The notes: generated by a model not told the origin, from the letters alone. DNA of 40,189 nt from UBA4655 sp964585575 (GCA_964585575.1 CAZPEM010000007.1:1-40189); one strand, 5' to 3'. Shown: positions 8,654 through 17,255, numbered from the stretch's first letter. Numbers and translations: made by a program.

Positions 8654-9136
8654 ATGATGGTCGTGGCGGTTGGTATCACGTCGGAGGATTTGCGCACAGC
8701 GCCGTCGCCGACGTCTCGTGGCGGCCGGTTGCCCGGGCTGTCGCGGTGTCTGGTAGTGACGGGTGAAATCGGCTTCCGGAACCGCGCCCTGGCGGCGATG
8801 GAGCTTGGTGGCTGGCAGGAGGGCGACGCGCCGGAAACGGACGCCGATCTTCGCGCTGCCATCGATGGCGACTACCGGCTCGTGCTGGTCGACGTCGCGA
8901 ATCCGGTCGGCGATCGCGTCTCCGACATGGTCGAGCTCGCGGAGGAATTCGCCGCCCGTCCGGGAACGCTCGTCGTCATCTGCGGTCCGGAGGACGGCAT
9001 CGACGAGGAGCTGTGGGCTCGTCAGCTCGGGGCCTGGGTCTATCTGCCCGGGGCGACCGCCGGGGACGGGCTCGTATCGCTGTTCCGGGAGGCCGGCCGG
9101 ATCGCCGACCGCCGCAGTGCCTTCGTGATGTCGTGA
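8654..9136 (+). CDS. Degenerate response-regulator receiver-like protein
   Basis: 160 residues from the ATG with a GAGGAGG ribosome site six bases upstream; a longer open frame exists but lacks a ribosome site. The order of predicted elements resembles a CheY fold: strand CLVVTGEIG, helix RNRALAAMELGG, strand YRLVLVDVAN ending in an Asp where receivers carry the phospho-acceptor, strand GTLVVICGPED, and the end QLGAWVYLPGA where receivers have GAxDYLxKP. The conserved lysine of that last motif is missing and only one acidic residue (Glu) is present at the first-strand pocket, so phosphorylation is doubtful. It stands alone without an output domain, about 106 bases before the PEP-CTERM gene. 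I do not recognise a named family; pseudo-receiver is a fold-level inference. Confidence 0.7.
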   Translation: MMVVAVGITSEDLRTAPSPTSRGGRLPGLSRCLVVTGEIGFRNRALAAMELGGWQEGDAPETDADLRAAIDGDYRLVLVDVANPVGDRVSDMVELAEEFAARPGTLVVICGPEDGIDEELWARQLGAWVYLPGATAGDGLVSLFREAGRIADRRSAFVMS

Positions 9137-9242
9137 GTTCGTTCATCGATCGTCGCTGATTCATCCAGTCCCAGTTCAACGGTTTTTCACCAGGTCAATC
9201 TTGCCTATTCCAAAAGGAACCTTTTTTTCAAGGAGCTGTCTC

Positions 9243-10535
9243 ATGAGCACGTCGTGTGTGTCTTTCCGTTCCGAGTACGAGAGCGACTACGCGGTCGATT
9301 CCCGCGGGTCGTTCGAGAAAATCAGCAAGCAGAATCGGCGGCCCCAGTACCGCCGGTCGAGCACTCCCCCGGGCAGCGTGAACGGCATCCACATGCGGCG
9401 CAGCAGCCGCTGGAATTGGGGGCACGGCCGGTCCGCCCAGGTCCAGAATCTGAGGGCCTTCGCCCGCTGTGCCATTGCCGCCTTCACCGCCCTGTGGGCG
9501 TCAGCCGCGTCGGCCGGCGTCGTGAGCATCAACTACGGCACGTCCACCGTCATGGACTTCGTGCCGATCGGCAATCCCGGAAACGTCGGCAAGACCGTCG
9601 GGACCTCGGGCACTTTCGGCTCCGTCGCCACGACGTTCAACATGGGGCGGAGCGAGGTCTCGAACACCGAGTACATCACCTTCCTCAATGCCGTCGCGAA
9701 GAGCGATCCCTACGGCCTCTACAACACCAACATGGGCACCTTCTCGACCGGCGGCATCACGCGGACGGGTTCTTCCGGGAGCTTCGTCTACACGGCGAAG
9801 GCCGGCTTTGAAAACAAGTCCGCGAACTTCGTCAACGTCTACAGTGCGGCGCGGTTCACGAACTGGCTTCACAACGGGGCCCCGACGAGCGTGGCTTCGG
9901 GATTGGTCGATTCGATCATCAACAACGGTGCCTACACGCTCGCCAACGTCGCCATTCCGACCGCCGCACTGGTCCGCAACGTGGGGGCCCAGGCATTCCT
10001 GCCGACCCGGGACGAATGGTTCAAGGCTGCCTACTACAGCCAGTCGTTGAACGCTGGTTCGGGCGGATACTTCCGCTACGCCACCTCCAGCGACACTCTT
10101 CCCGCCGCCACGTCGACCGCCGGTGACGTCAACACCAACGTGGCGTACTACGGATTCGCCTCCTCGGCGGGCCCCATGGACGTGGACGGCCTTGCCAACA
10201 CCGTGTCGCCCTACGGTGCAAGGGGCATGTTCGGGAACATGGCCGAGTGGCTGCAGAACTCCAACACTACCCAGGCGTTCTGGATCGGCGGCTGGTACAC
10301 GATGCCCGTCACCGGTGCCACCGGACCCAACACCTTCGCCAACAGCGACACCTTCGCCGGTGCCCTTCAGTCGAGCACGACGGCCACGGCCTCCATGGGC
10401 TTCCGGGTCGCCGCGGTGCCGGAGCCCTCGACGATCATGCTCGCCGTGCTCGGCCTCGCGACGGTCGGCGGCGGGGAGATTGCCCGCCGGCGAAAGGCCC
10501 GTGCGGCCGCGGCCGCCTCGGCGATCGCCGCCTGA
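9243..10535 (+). CDS. PEP-CTERM sorting-domain protein with FGE-sulfatase/SUMF1-like domain
   Basis: 430 residues from ATG 9243, chosen because AAGGAG lies eight bases upstream. Residues 1-75 are polar and basic. A hydrophobic secretion segment follows at about 76-91 (AIAAFTALWASAASA) with likely cleavage after it. The body has SUMF1-type signatures: NMGRSEVSNTEYITFLNAV, ARFTNWLH, FLPTRDEWFKAAYY, YGARGMFGNMAEWLQ and SMGFRVA. The C-terminus carries VPEP (residues 392-395), a membrane-spanning stretch and an Arg cluster, the exosortase signal, followed by an Ala-rich tail. The mature part contains no cysteine, so it cannot be a copper/cysteine formylglycine-generating enzyme and probably has a structural or binding role at the cell surface. 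A start at Met51 (9393) would shorten the leader but has no ribosome site. A strong terminator follows. Confidence 0.92.
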   Translation: MSTSCVSFRSEYESDYAVDSRGSFEKISKQNRRPQYRRSSTPPGSVNGIHMRRSSRWNWGHGRSAQVQNLRAFARCAIAAFTALWASAASAGVVSINYGTSTVMDFVPIGNPGNVGKTVGTSGTFGSVATTFNMGRSEVSNTEYITFLNAVAKSDPYGLYNTNMGTFSTGGITRTGSSGSFVYTAKAGFENKSANFVNVYSAARFTNWLHNGAPTSVASGLVDSIINNGAYTLANVAIPTAALVRNVGAQAFLPTRDEWFKAAYYSQSLNAGSGGYFRYATSSDTLPAATSTAGDVNTNVAYYGFASSAGPMDVDGLANTVSPYGARGMFGNMAEWLQNSNTTQAFWIGGWYTMPVTGATGPNTFANSDTFAGALQSSTTATASMGFRVAAVPEPSTIMLAVLGLATVGGGEIARRRKARAAAAASAIAA

Positions 10536-10564
10536 TCGGAAGTTCCTGGCTACCGAACGAATAG

Positions 10565-10598
10565 GCCACGTCCCTCACCGCGAGGGACGTGGCTTTTT
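10565..10598 (+). terminator. Rho-independent terminator after the PEP-CTERM gene
   Basis: A perfect 12-base-pair stem (GCCACGTCCCTC at 10565-10576 with GAGGGACGTGGC at 10582-10593), a five-base loop and TTTTT at 10594-10598. It lies 30 bases after the stop codon and ends the plus-strand unit. Confidence 0.93.
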
Positions 10599-10687
10599 CA
10601 TGCGCCGAACATGCCCACGACCGGCATTGACCCCACGACGATCTTCCCCTACCAACCCGCCTTCGAATCCCTCAGGAGCGGGCCCGA

Positions 10688-11452
10688 TTGGCCCGGGCGA
10701 CGATGACGGCATGCGCACCGCCGGTCGGCTTCCGTGGCGAATGCCTGATGACGAAGGATCAGTGGCGGCAGGCGTGGTCCCACCACCTGCCGAACTACCT
10801 GAACGCGTTCCCGCGAACCGGCTACCACCTCGAGATGCTCTTTCCGGACCGCTCGCTGCGGTTTCTGGAGCTCGGCGGGGCGACGCTCCGCGACGCCAAC
10901 TACCTCGCGACCCGCGGGTACGACGCGACCGGTTCCGACTACGAGCCGGAGACGGTGCGGGCGGCGGCCGCCGCCTGCGGCAGCCGCTCGCTGAAGACGA
11001 TGGTGCTCGACGCCTTCGCGACCGGCTTGCCGGACGCCGCGTTCGACGTCACGTTCCACAACGGCCTCTGGGTCTGCTTCGGCTCCGACGACAAGATCCG
11101 GCAGTTGCTCGCGGAGCAGGTCCGCATCACGTCGCGGTATCTCGTGGTCATTGTCCACAACGCCCACAACGAGCGGCTGCGGAAGACCTTCGCCGAGCGG
11201 GCGAAGACCGACCGCCTCTACGACATCCGCTTCTTCCGGCCGGCGGAACTGGCCGGCCTGCTCGAGCCACACGGCCGGACGACCATCCTCCCCTTCGGCA
11301 CGCGGCTCTCCAACCGGCTCATGCCGGACGCCGTCCTCGGCGGGCTCCCCTACGGCCTCCGCCGCTTCGTCTACCGCCACGTCTGCCCATGTGAGCCGCT
11401 CTCCACCTGGGAGCGGCTTCTCGCGATCACGGAACTCGACCCGCGCCGCTAG
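10688..11452 (+). CDS. Class I SAM-dependent methyltransferase
   Basis: 254 residues if started at TTG 10688, which has AGGAG nine bases upstream. ATG 10703 and ATG 10748 (MTKDQWRQAW) are alternatives without a clear ribosome site. The SAM-binding core starts with LRFLELGGATLRDANYLA, followed by GYDATGSDYEPETV (acidic end of strand 2) and FDVTFHNGLWVCFGS. The substrate cannot be read from sequence. Placement between the PEP-CTERM unit and polysaccharide genes makes sugar or glycan methylation plausible but unproven. Its 3' end overlaps by 26 bases the 3' end of the convergent glycosyltransferase gene. Confidence 0.85.
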   Translation: MARATMTACAPPVGFRGECLMTKDQWRQAWSHHLPNYLNAFPRTGYHLEMLFPDRSLRFLELGGATLRDANYLATRGYDATGSDYEPETVRAAAAACGSRSLKTMVLDAFATGLPDAAFDVTFHNGLWVCFGSDDKIRQLLAEQVRITSRYLVVIVHNAHNERLRKTFAERAKTDRLYDIRFFRPAELAGLLEPHGRTTILPFGTRLSNRLMPDAVLGGLPYGLRRFVYRHVCPCEPLSTWERLLAITELDPRR

Positions 11453-12668
11453 GCCGGGGAGAGCCCCGCCGTTCGGCCAGAATCTCCCGGTAGCAGGCGA
11501 GCCGCCGCACGGCGATCGCCGCCCATGAGCACTGCCCGGCGGCGGCCCGAGCCGCATCGGTCGCGGCCTCCCACGTCACCGGCCGGCGGGTGGCCAGCCG
11601 TTGGATCGCGGCAGCGAGCGCCGCGACGTCGCCGCGAGGGAACGTCTTCGCCCCGCAGTCGATCAGCTCCGGCTTCGGATGCGGGGCCGGAATCAGCAGC
11701 GGGGAGCCGCAGGCGAGCACGTGGAGCTGGCTGACGCTCATGCTGTCGGGCCAGACCGCGAGGTCGCAGGCCCGGTAGAGATCGACCAGTTCGCCGAGCG
11801 GCCGGTAGCCGAGCAGGTGCGCGTTGGGGCAGGCCCGCAGGAGCCCCTCGCAGGCCCCTTGGCCGGCGAACGCGAAGCGGATGCCGCTGGTCTCCGGTCG
11901 GTTCATCGCCGCGGCGAGGATGCCCATCCCCTTCGACTCCTCCAGCCGCCCCGTGTAGACGACGAGCGGAGTGTCGGCGTCGATGCCGAGCCGCTCCCGG
12001 ACGGTCCGGCGGTTGGCGGTCCACGCTTCGCGGTCTCCCGGACAGAACGTCGCCGTATCGACGCCCAGTGGCATCTGCCACGACCGCTCGGGAAGGCGGC
12101 CGTACCGCTCCACGGCGTGTTCCCGGGCCTCGTCCGACACGAAGAAGACGCCGGCCGTGCGGTCGAGCACGCGGCGGCCGATGAAAGCTTGTGCCCGCTC
12201 GAGCAGGCCGGTATCGGAGGGAGCGAGCCTCGGCATGTGGTGGCTCACGACGAGGGGTATTCCCAGCCGTTGGGCGACGCGTGCGGCCTGCCAGGTGAGC
12301 GGAGACGAGATTCCGGAAGCCTCGACGATGTCCGGCCGGAGATCGCGGAGGGCCCGCCGCAGCCCGCGCAGCACCACCCACCGCCGCACGGCGAGCGATC
12401 GCAGCCGGTGGACATCGATCCCCGCATGGCGGTACTCGCCCGGCGGAAACCGGCTCGGACCGAAGGCCTTGCCGAACCGTTCGCTCCAGTCGGCCACGTA
12501 GAACTCCGGCTGGAACACGCTCGTCACGATCCTCGCATCGACGCCCAGCCGCGCGAGCGCCGGCGGCAGGTCGTTCTCGATGTAGGCGTGCCGCGGGCCG
12601 AACCAGGGGATGACCCAGCAGAGCCGCAGCCCGTCGGCTCCGTCGCTCACCGTCGATTCAGGCGGCAT
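11427..12668 (-). CDS. GT4-family glycosyltransferase with altered EX7E motif
   Basis: 413 residues from ATG 12668, which overlaps the end of the upstream glycosyltransferase by 11 bases; longer starts run into that gene. GT-B fold: N-terminal acceptor domain (WVIPWFGPRHAYIENDLPPALARLG, DIVEASGISSPL) and C-terminal donor domain (LVVYTGRLEESKGMGIL, LLGYRPLGELVDLYRACDLAVWP). Probably adds a sugar to the lipid-linked repeat unit at the cytoplasmic face. The usual EX7E signature before the ACG(x)P loop is changed: the acidic positions fall in SMSVSQLHVLACGSPLLIP, with Ser and His. The donor sugar is therefore hard to guess and activity may differ from typical GT4 enzymes. Last gene of a three-gene minus-strand operon. 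Confidence 0.88.
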   Translation of the reverse strand: MPPESTVSDGADGLRLCWVIPWFGPRHAYIENDLPPALARLGVDARIVTSVFQPEFYVADWSERFGKAFGPSRFPPGEYRHAGIDVHRLRSLAVRRWVVLRGLRRALRDLRPDIVEASGISSPLTWQAARVAQRLGIPLVVSHHMPRLAPSDTGLLERAQAFIGRRVLDRTAGVFFVSDEAREHAVERYGRLPERSWQMPLGVDTATFCPGDREAWTANRRTVRERLGIDADTPLVVYTGRLEESKGMGILAAAMNRPETSGIRFAFAGQGACEGLLRACPNAHLLGYRPLGELVDLYRACDLAVWPDSMSVSQLHVLACGSPLLIPAPHPKPELIDCGAKTFPRGDVAALAAAIQRLATRRPVTWEAATDAARAAAGQCSWAAIAVRRLACYREILAERRGSPRPSGAGRVP

Positions 12669-13881
12669 CGGCGAGCAGGCTCCGGTAGAGTCTGACGTAG
12701 CGTTCGTACTGGGTCTCGAGCCGATACATCGCCTCGGCACGCTCACGACACCGCTTCCTCACCACCTCGCGGTCGAACGCGGCGATCCGCTCGATCGCGC
12801 GGGCGGCGGCCGCCACGTCTCCCCTCGCCACCGCGAAGCCGGTGCCCTCATCCACCGCCTCCGGGCTGCCGCCGCTTTCGTAGGTGACGACGGGCGTGCC
12901 GCAGGCGAGGGCCTCGAGGTTCGTCACGGGAAAGTTGTCGGCGAGCGTGAGATTCACGAAGACCGCGGCCCGCGAGTAGAGTGCCGCGAGTTCGTCGGTG
13001 CTGTCGGTCCGCAGGATCGGGAGCACGCCTTCGGGCAGCCGCCCCGCCTCCTGCTTGTTCACGCCGACGACGGCGATGTCGAACCGCTCACGGTCGAGCA
13101 GCGGTCGCAGCGCGACGACGTGGTCGAGCCCCTTGCGTGGATCCCATTCGCTCGCGACGGCGAGGACGAGCCGTCTTTCCCTGAGCGGGAACCGCCGCAG
13201 GAAGTCGCCGTCGGGCATCGGACGGAACGCCGCGAGATCGATGCCGTAGGGAATCGTGTCGCATGGATGGCAGCCGAGGAACGATTCCCCCACGCGGGCC
13301 GCGAGCCAGCGCGACGGTGTCACGATATGCAGCCTCGGCAGGCCGCGGAAGGCGGTTCGCTTGTCGGCCCAGTTGCCGGCCGAACGGTCGGCCAGGACCG
13401 ACGCGGGGTAGGTGTGCGTGAGGGGGCAATCGTGACATCCGGCGACCCAGCGGTCGCAGCCCGCCACGTCGAAGTAGCAGCAATGGCCGGTGAACGGCCA
13501 GCAGTCGTGGAGGCTCCAGACGACCGGCCGCCCCGCCGAACGGAGGTGGCGGAAGAGGAACGGGTAGTCGAGATAGTAGCCGTGGAGGTTGTGCAGGTGG
13601 ATCACGTCGGGCCGCAGGCGGTCGAGGGCCCGCACCAGCCTCGCGGTGGCCCGCCGGGAATGAAGCCCCTGGCGGTCGGCGAGCCGCGTGGCGATCGCGT
13701 GCACCGCCGTTCCCAGCCGGTCGCGGAGGTCGATCGTCTCGGAGGCCGAGGGGCGGGGGTGACGGCCGAAGGTGACGACGCTCCGCCATCCCGCGGCGAT
13801 CGCGGCCTTGCCGATCCCCTCGGCGATCCTGCCGGTGGACGTGTAGTTCACGACGGTGTTGATCTGCACGAGCGTCGGCAT
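12658..13881 (-). CDS. GT4-family glycosyltransferase (WcaC-like)
   Basis: 407 residues from ATG 13881 with GGAGG about seven bases upstream; the frame is open further but shadows the FkbM gene. The start MPTLVQINTVVNYTSTGRIAEGIG is typical of the WcaC-like GT4 group. RPDVIHLHNLHGYYLDYPFL and SLHDCWPFTGHCCYF form the acceptor domain, followed by a Cys-rich CDRWVAGCHDC segment common in this group. The donor domain has VASEWDPRKGLDHV and ADNFPVTNLEALACGTPVVTY, where an Asp replaces the first Glu of EX7E and the second Glu is kept. Expected to extend the exopolysaccharide unit on the inner membrane; sugar specificity unknown. It lies 25 bases after the FkbM gene. Confidence 0.9.
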   Translation of the reverse strand: MPTLVQINTVVNYTSTGRIAEGIGKAAIAAGWRSVVTFGRHPRPSASETIDLRDRLGTAVHAIATRLADRQGLHSRRATARLVRALDRLRPDVIHLHNLHGYYLDYPFLFRHLRSAGRPVVWSLHDCWPFTGHCCYFDVAGCDRWVAGCHDCPLTHTYPASVLADRSAGNWADKRTAFRGLPRLHIVTPSRWLAARVGESFLGCHPCDTIPYGIDLAAFRPMPDGDFLRRFPLRERRLVLAVASEWDPRKGLDHVVALRPLLDRERFDIAVVGVNKQEAGRLPEGVLPILRTDSTDELAALYSRAAVFVNLTLADNFPVTNLEALACGTPVVTYESGGSPEAVDEGTGFAVARGDVAAAARAIERIAAFDREVVRKRCRERAEAMYRLETQYERYVRLYRSLLADAA

Positions 13882-13906
13882 CGGTCGTCCTCCGTCCCCA
13901 GGCTGC

Positions 13907-14635
13907 TCAGGGCGCTCTCCCCTGGCCTGCGGCACCACGGTCGAGAAGAAACGCATACTCCTCGCCGTTGGGCGACACGTGGAAGAGACGGTAGCCGAGC
14001 GACCGGAGGGTCGCGACCGCGGCGCGGGTGCGTTCGATGCCCACCGCCGGAAACCGATGGTGAAACTCGACGAGCAGCTGCCCCGGCAGGAGCGGCTGCC
14101 CGGCAAGGTCGTCGATCACGCCGTACTCGGCTCCCTCGATGTCCATCTTCAACAGGTCGATCCGCGATTGCCCGAGCATCGACGCGAGCGTGCCGAGCCG
14201 ACGGACCTCCCCGACGACGCTCCCCGAGTCCGCGGCGGCGTCCGCGATCATCGCGTGCGACACGTGCCTCGGGTCGGAAGGAGGACGGAACGAAACTCGT
14301 CCGTCCCGATCGGCGAGACCGTACGGGTGCACCCGGTAGCCGGCCGGCAGCGGCTGCCCGCGGACCCAGGCGAGCGACCGGGGCGTGGGGTCGAAGGCGT
14401 CGATCGGCATGCCGTAGGCCGCGTGGAGGGCGAGGTCGAACGAGATCTCCTCGCCGATGCCGACGCACCACACCACCGACCGGCTCGACAGCAGGTCGGA
14501 TGCGACGGTCCATCCCGCCATCGCCGAGCCGAAGCGACGGATGGGCACCCGCACGTCCAGCAAGGGATACCAGTCCCTGCCCGCGCACCAGCGCGCCCGG
14601 CGTTTGACGGCTTGCTTGAGATCGTCGAGCAACAT
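13907..14635 (-). CDS. FkbM-family methyltransferase
   Basis: 242 residues. The FkbM signature RIDLLKMDIEGAEYGVIDDL lies near residues 155-175, with VVWCVGIGEEISFDLALH as the SAM-binding loop and HPYGLADRDGRVSF in between. FkbM enzymes O-methylate sugars or polyketides. Next to two glycosyltransferase genes, methylation of a hydroxyl on the polysaccharide is the likely role. The ATG at 14635 has AGGA about eight bases upstream and opens the minus-strand operon. The divergent acyltransferase gene lies on the other side. Confidence 0.9.
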   Translation of the reverse strand: MLLDDLKQAVKRRARWCAGRDWYPLLDVRVPIRRFGSAMAGWTVASDLLSSRSVVWCVGIGEEISFDLALHAAYGMPIDAFDPTPRSLAWVRGQPLPAGYRVHPYGLADRDGRVSFRPPSDPRHVSHAMIADAAADSGSVVGEVRRLGTLASMLGQSRIDLLKMDIEGAEYGVIDDLAGQPLLPGQLLVEFHHRFPAVGIERTRAAVATLRSLGYRLFHVSPNGEEYAFLLDRGAAGQGRAP

Positions 14636-14882
14636 TCCAAGTCCTGCGCACGGCGATCCGGCCGCGTTTCGGTATCGTCGGCGAAAACGATGCGAATCAG
14701 CAAGCCCGAGACGTCTTCGCTTGCCGCGGACCGCGAACCCCGATTACAACCCGCGGCTCGGGGGCATCACCTACCATCCCGGTGTTCGCGAGACGCTTTC
14801 CTTGCCTGCCATCGAACAACCGCCGAGCAAGCCCGAGATTTGCCGGGGATGGCTGGAGCGGATTTTCGCGAGGGAGACGTCG

Positions 14883-15995
14883 GTGGGGGAGCTGCTGCGG
14901 CACGTCGACGGGCTGCGATGCATCGCCATCCTCTGCGTGCTGCTCTACCACATCAACGACTACGCCGTCGCGAAGACTCCGCATCCCCACGACACGACCA
15001 CCGACAACGACCGCCTCTGCCGGATCTTCGCGGAAGGCCACGTCGGCGTGCAGCTCTTCTTCATGATCAGCGGGTTCATCCTCGCGCTGCCGTTCGCCCG
15101 GCAGCACGTCGCCGGCGGCAGGCAGGTCCGGCTTGGGGACTACTATCTTCGGCGAGTGATCCGCCTCGAGCCGCCCTACTTGATCGCGCTTGCGATCATG
15201 ACGGCGCTGGCTGTGGCCGTGCGGGGAGCGCGGCTGGGCGATCTCCTGCCGCACTTCCTGGCATCGGCGGTGTACGGCCACTTTTTCCTGTATGGACGCG
15301 GCAGCGACATCCTGCCGGTGGCCTGGTCGCTGGAGATCGAGGCGCAATTCTACCTGGTTGCTCCGCTCTTGGCGGTGGTGTTTCGGCTGCGGGCGGCCTC
15401 GCTTCGCCGCAGCGTGATCTTCCTTGCGATCGTGGCCGCCGGCTCGCTGCAATCGTTGGCCACCTATCCCGCCCACGCCCCCATGCACGGCTGGACGATC
15501 CTGAGCGCGATCCACTGGTTCCTCGCCGGGTTCCTGCTCGCCGATTGCCAGGTGTCGGGCGATCTGGATCCCGGCAGGCGGCCGGCGATCTGGGACGCCG
15601 TGGGCTGCGCCGCATGGATCGGAATCTTTTTCGTCGTCCAGCAGCGGTTTTGCCTCCACGTGCTCGGCCCACTTCTGACGCTCCTCGCGTATGCGGCGGC
15701 GTTCAAGGGGCGACGCTCCCGCCGCCTGCTCTCGCATCCGGCGGTCTACATCGTCGGCGGCATGTGCTACACGATCTACCTCTACCACGGCGTCCTGATC
15801 TCGATGCTCGGCAGAAAGACGATCGGCCTCCACGCCAGCCGCTTCCTCGGCATCGAATCGCTCGTCCAGATCGCGGTCCTGACGCCTCCGATCATCGCGA
15901 TCTGCGGCTGCCTTTTTCTGGCGTTCGAGAAGCCCTTCATGTCGCGGTCGTTGTTCGAGCGGGCCCGGCACTCGTTGGGCTGGGATAGGAAGTAG
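14883..15995 (+). CDS. Acyltransferase-3 family membrane protein (O-acyltransferase)
   Basis: 370 residues from GTG 14883, which has GGAG six bases upstream and gives a start directly before LLRHVDGLRCIAILCVLLYH, the classic opening of acyltransferase-3 proteins. The open frame extends far upstream into the divergent FkbM gene, so a TTG at 14802 is another option. Further signatures are GHVGVQLFFMISGFILALPF, LRRVIRLEPPYL and LPVAWSLEIEAQFYL, with about ten hydrophobic segments through the C-terminus. Such proteins O-acetylate or O-succinylate exopolysaccharides at the inner membrane. The catalytic histidine position may be the His of LLYH. The following WbuB-like glycosyltransferase starts nine bases after the stop, so both are likely co-transcribed. 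Confidence 0.88.
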   Translation: MGELLRHVDGLRCIAILCVLLYHINDYAVAKTPHPHDTTTDNDRLCRIFAEGHVGVQLFFMISGFILALPFARQHVAGGRQVRLGDYYLRRVIRLEPPYLIALAIMTALAVAVRGARLGDLLPHFLASAVYGHFFLYGRGSDILPVAWSLEIEAQFYLVAPLLAVVFRLRAASLRRSVIFLAIVAAGSLQSLATYPAHAPMHGWTILSAIHWFLAGFLLADCQVSGDLDPGRRPAIWDAVGCAAWIGIFFVVQQRFCLHVLGPLLTLLAYAAAFKGRRSRRLLSHPAVYIVGGMCYTIYLYHGVLISMLGRKTIGLHASRFLGIESLVQIAVLTPPIIAICGCLFLAFEKPFMSRSLFERARHSLGWDRK

Positions 15996-16004
15996 GTCGT
16001 CGGC

Positions 16005-17255
16005 ATGCGCTGCCTCGTCGTGAGTCCGGTCTATCCACCAGAGCCCGTGGTATCCAGCCAGACGACCTCGCAGGTCGCCGAGGCGATGGCGGGGCGGGGG
16101 CACGACGTCACGGTGCTCACGGCGTTCCCCAGCCGCCCGGCCGGCAGGCTCTACCCGGGCTACTCGCGGAGGCCCTACCGGCGGCAGGTCGAATCGAACG
16201 GCGTCGTCGTCGTGCGGTGCTTCTCGCTGCTTTCCTCGGAATCACGCATGCTCAGCCGATTCCTCGAGAACGTCTCCTTCGGCCTGACTTCCGGCTGGAA
16301 GGCCCTGACGATCCGGCGGCCGGACGTGATCTATGCCAACACCTGGCCGATCCTGGCGACCGGAATGCTGGCGGTCGTCGCGCGGCTGCGGGGGATACCG
16401 ATGGTCATCAACGTCCAGGACGTCTATCCCGAGTCGCTCGTCTCGCAGAAGCGGGTCGGCCCCGACAGCCGGCTCGTGCGGCTCTTCCGTTCGATCGACC
16501 GGCGCATCGCCCGAAGCTGCCATGACGTCATGGTGATCTCGGAGTCGTTCGCGGCGATCTACCGCGGCGACCGGGGCGTCGTTCCGGAGAGACTGCACGT
16601 GGTGCCCAACTGGGTCGATGGCCGGTCGGTTACCCCCGATGCCGACCGCTCGCGAAGATATCGCGAGGAGAGAAGCATTCCCGCCGGCACGTTTCTGGCG
16701 GTCTATGGAGGCAACGTCGGCGTCGCGGCCGGCGTCGAGGGCGTCGTCGCGGCCGTCGGTTCGCTCGGTGATCTGCCGCAGCTTCGCCTGCTCATCGCCG
16801 GGGACGGCAGCAGCCTCGCCGCCTGCCGTGAAATCGCCGGCCGGATCGGGGGCGGGCGAGTCTTGTTTCACTCGCCGTATCTCCTGGAGGAGAACGCCAT
16901 GATCCTGGCCGCGGCCGACGTGCTCGTGCTGCCGACGCACGGCCGTCAGTCGATGGCGTCGGTGCCGTCGAAGCTGCTGGCCTACATGCTGGCCGGCAGG
17001 CCGATCATCGCGGTCGCGCTGCCCGAATCCGACCTCGCCGAGACGATCGAGCGATCGGGATGCGGCTGGGTGGTGGAACCGGGCCGGCCGGATTCGCTCG
17101 CCGAAACGCTGCGGGCGGTGAGCGGGATGGCGGAGGAGGAGTTGAGCCGTCGCGGCCTCGCGGGCCGCGAGTTCGCCCTGCGAAACTTCACGCAGGAAGC
17201 GTGCCTGCCGCGGGTGGTGGAGATCCTGGAGCGGGCCGCGACGCGGGCCAGTTGA
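16005..17255 (+). CDS. WbuB-like GT4-family glycosyltransferase
   Basis: 416 residues. N-terminal MRCLVVSPVYPPEPVVSSQTT and HDVTVLTAFPSRPAGRLY, with INVQDVYPESL, are hallmarks of the WbuB group (aminosugar transferases in O-antigen and capsule synthesis). The donor domain shows VYGGNVGVAAGVEGVV and VPSKLLAYMLAGRPIIAVA, the form in which this group replaces the EX7E motif. Likely transfers an N-acetylated deoxyamino sugar to the lipid-linked oligosaccharide. Transfer of a product of the nearby amino-sugar pathways is attractive but unproven. The 3' end meets the convergent deacetylase gene directly, its stop adjoining that gene's stop. Confidence 0.91.
   Translation: MRCLVVSPVYPPEPVVSSQTTSQVAEAMAGRGHDVTVLTAFPSRPAGRLYPGYSRRPYRRQVESNGVVVVRCFSLLSSESRMLSRFLENVSFGLTSGWKALTIRRPDVIYANTWPILATGMLAVVARLRGIPMVINVQDVYPESLVSQKRVGPDSRLVRLFRSIDRRIARSCHDVMVISESFAAIYRGDRGVVPERLHVVPNWVDGRSVTPDADRSRRYREERSIPAGTFLAVYGGNVGVAAGVEGVVAAVGSLGDLPQLRLLIAGDGSSLAACREIAGRIGGGRVLFHSPYLLEENAMILAAADVLVLPTHGRQSMASVPSKLLAYMLAGRPIIAVALPESDLAETIERSGCGWVVEPGRPDSLAETLRAVSGMAEEELSRRGLAGREFALRNFTQEACLPRVVEILERAATRAS

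Noticed and set aside
9206..9227. AAAAGG/CCTTTT with T-run just before the PEP-CTERM ribosome site as attenuator
   Set aside because: Only two bases separate the arms, too short for a stable loop, and the stem is AT-rich.
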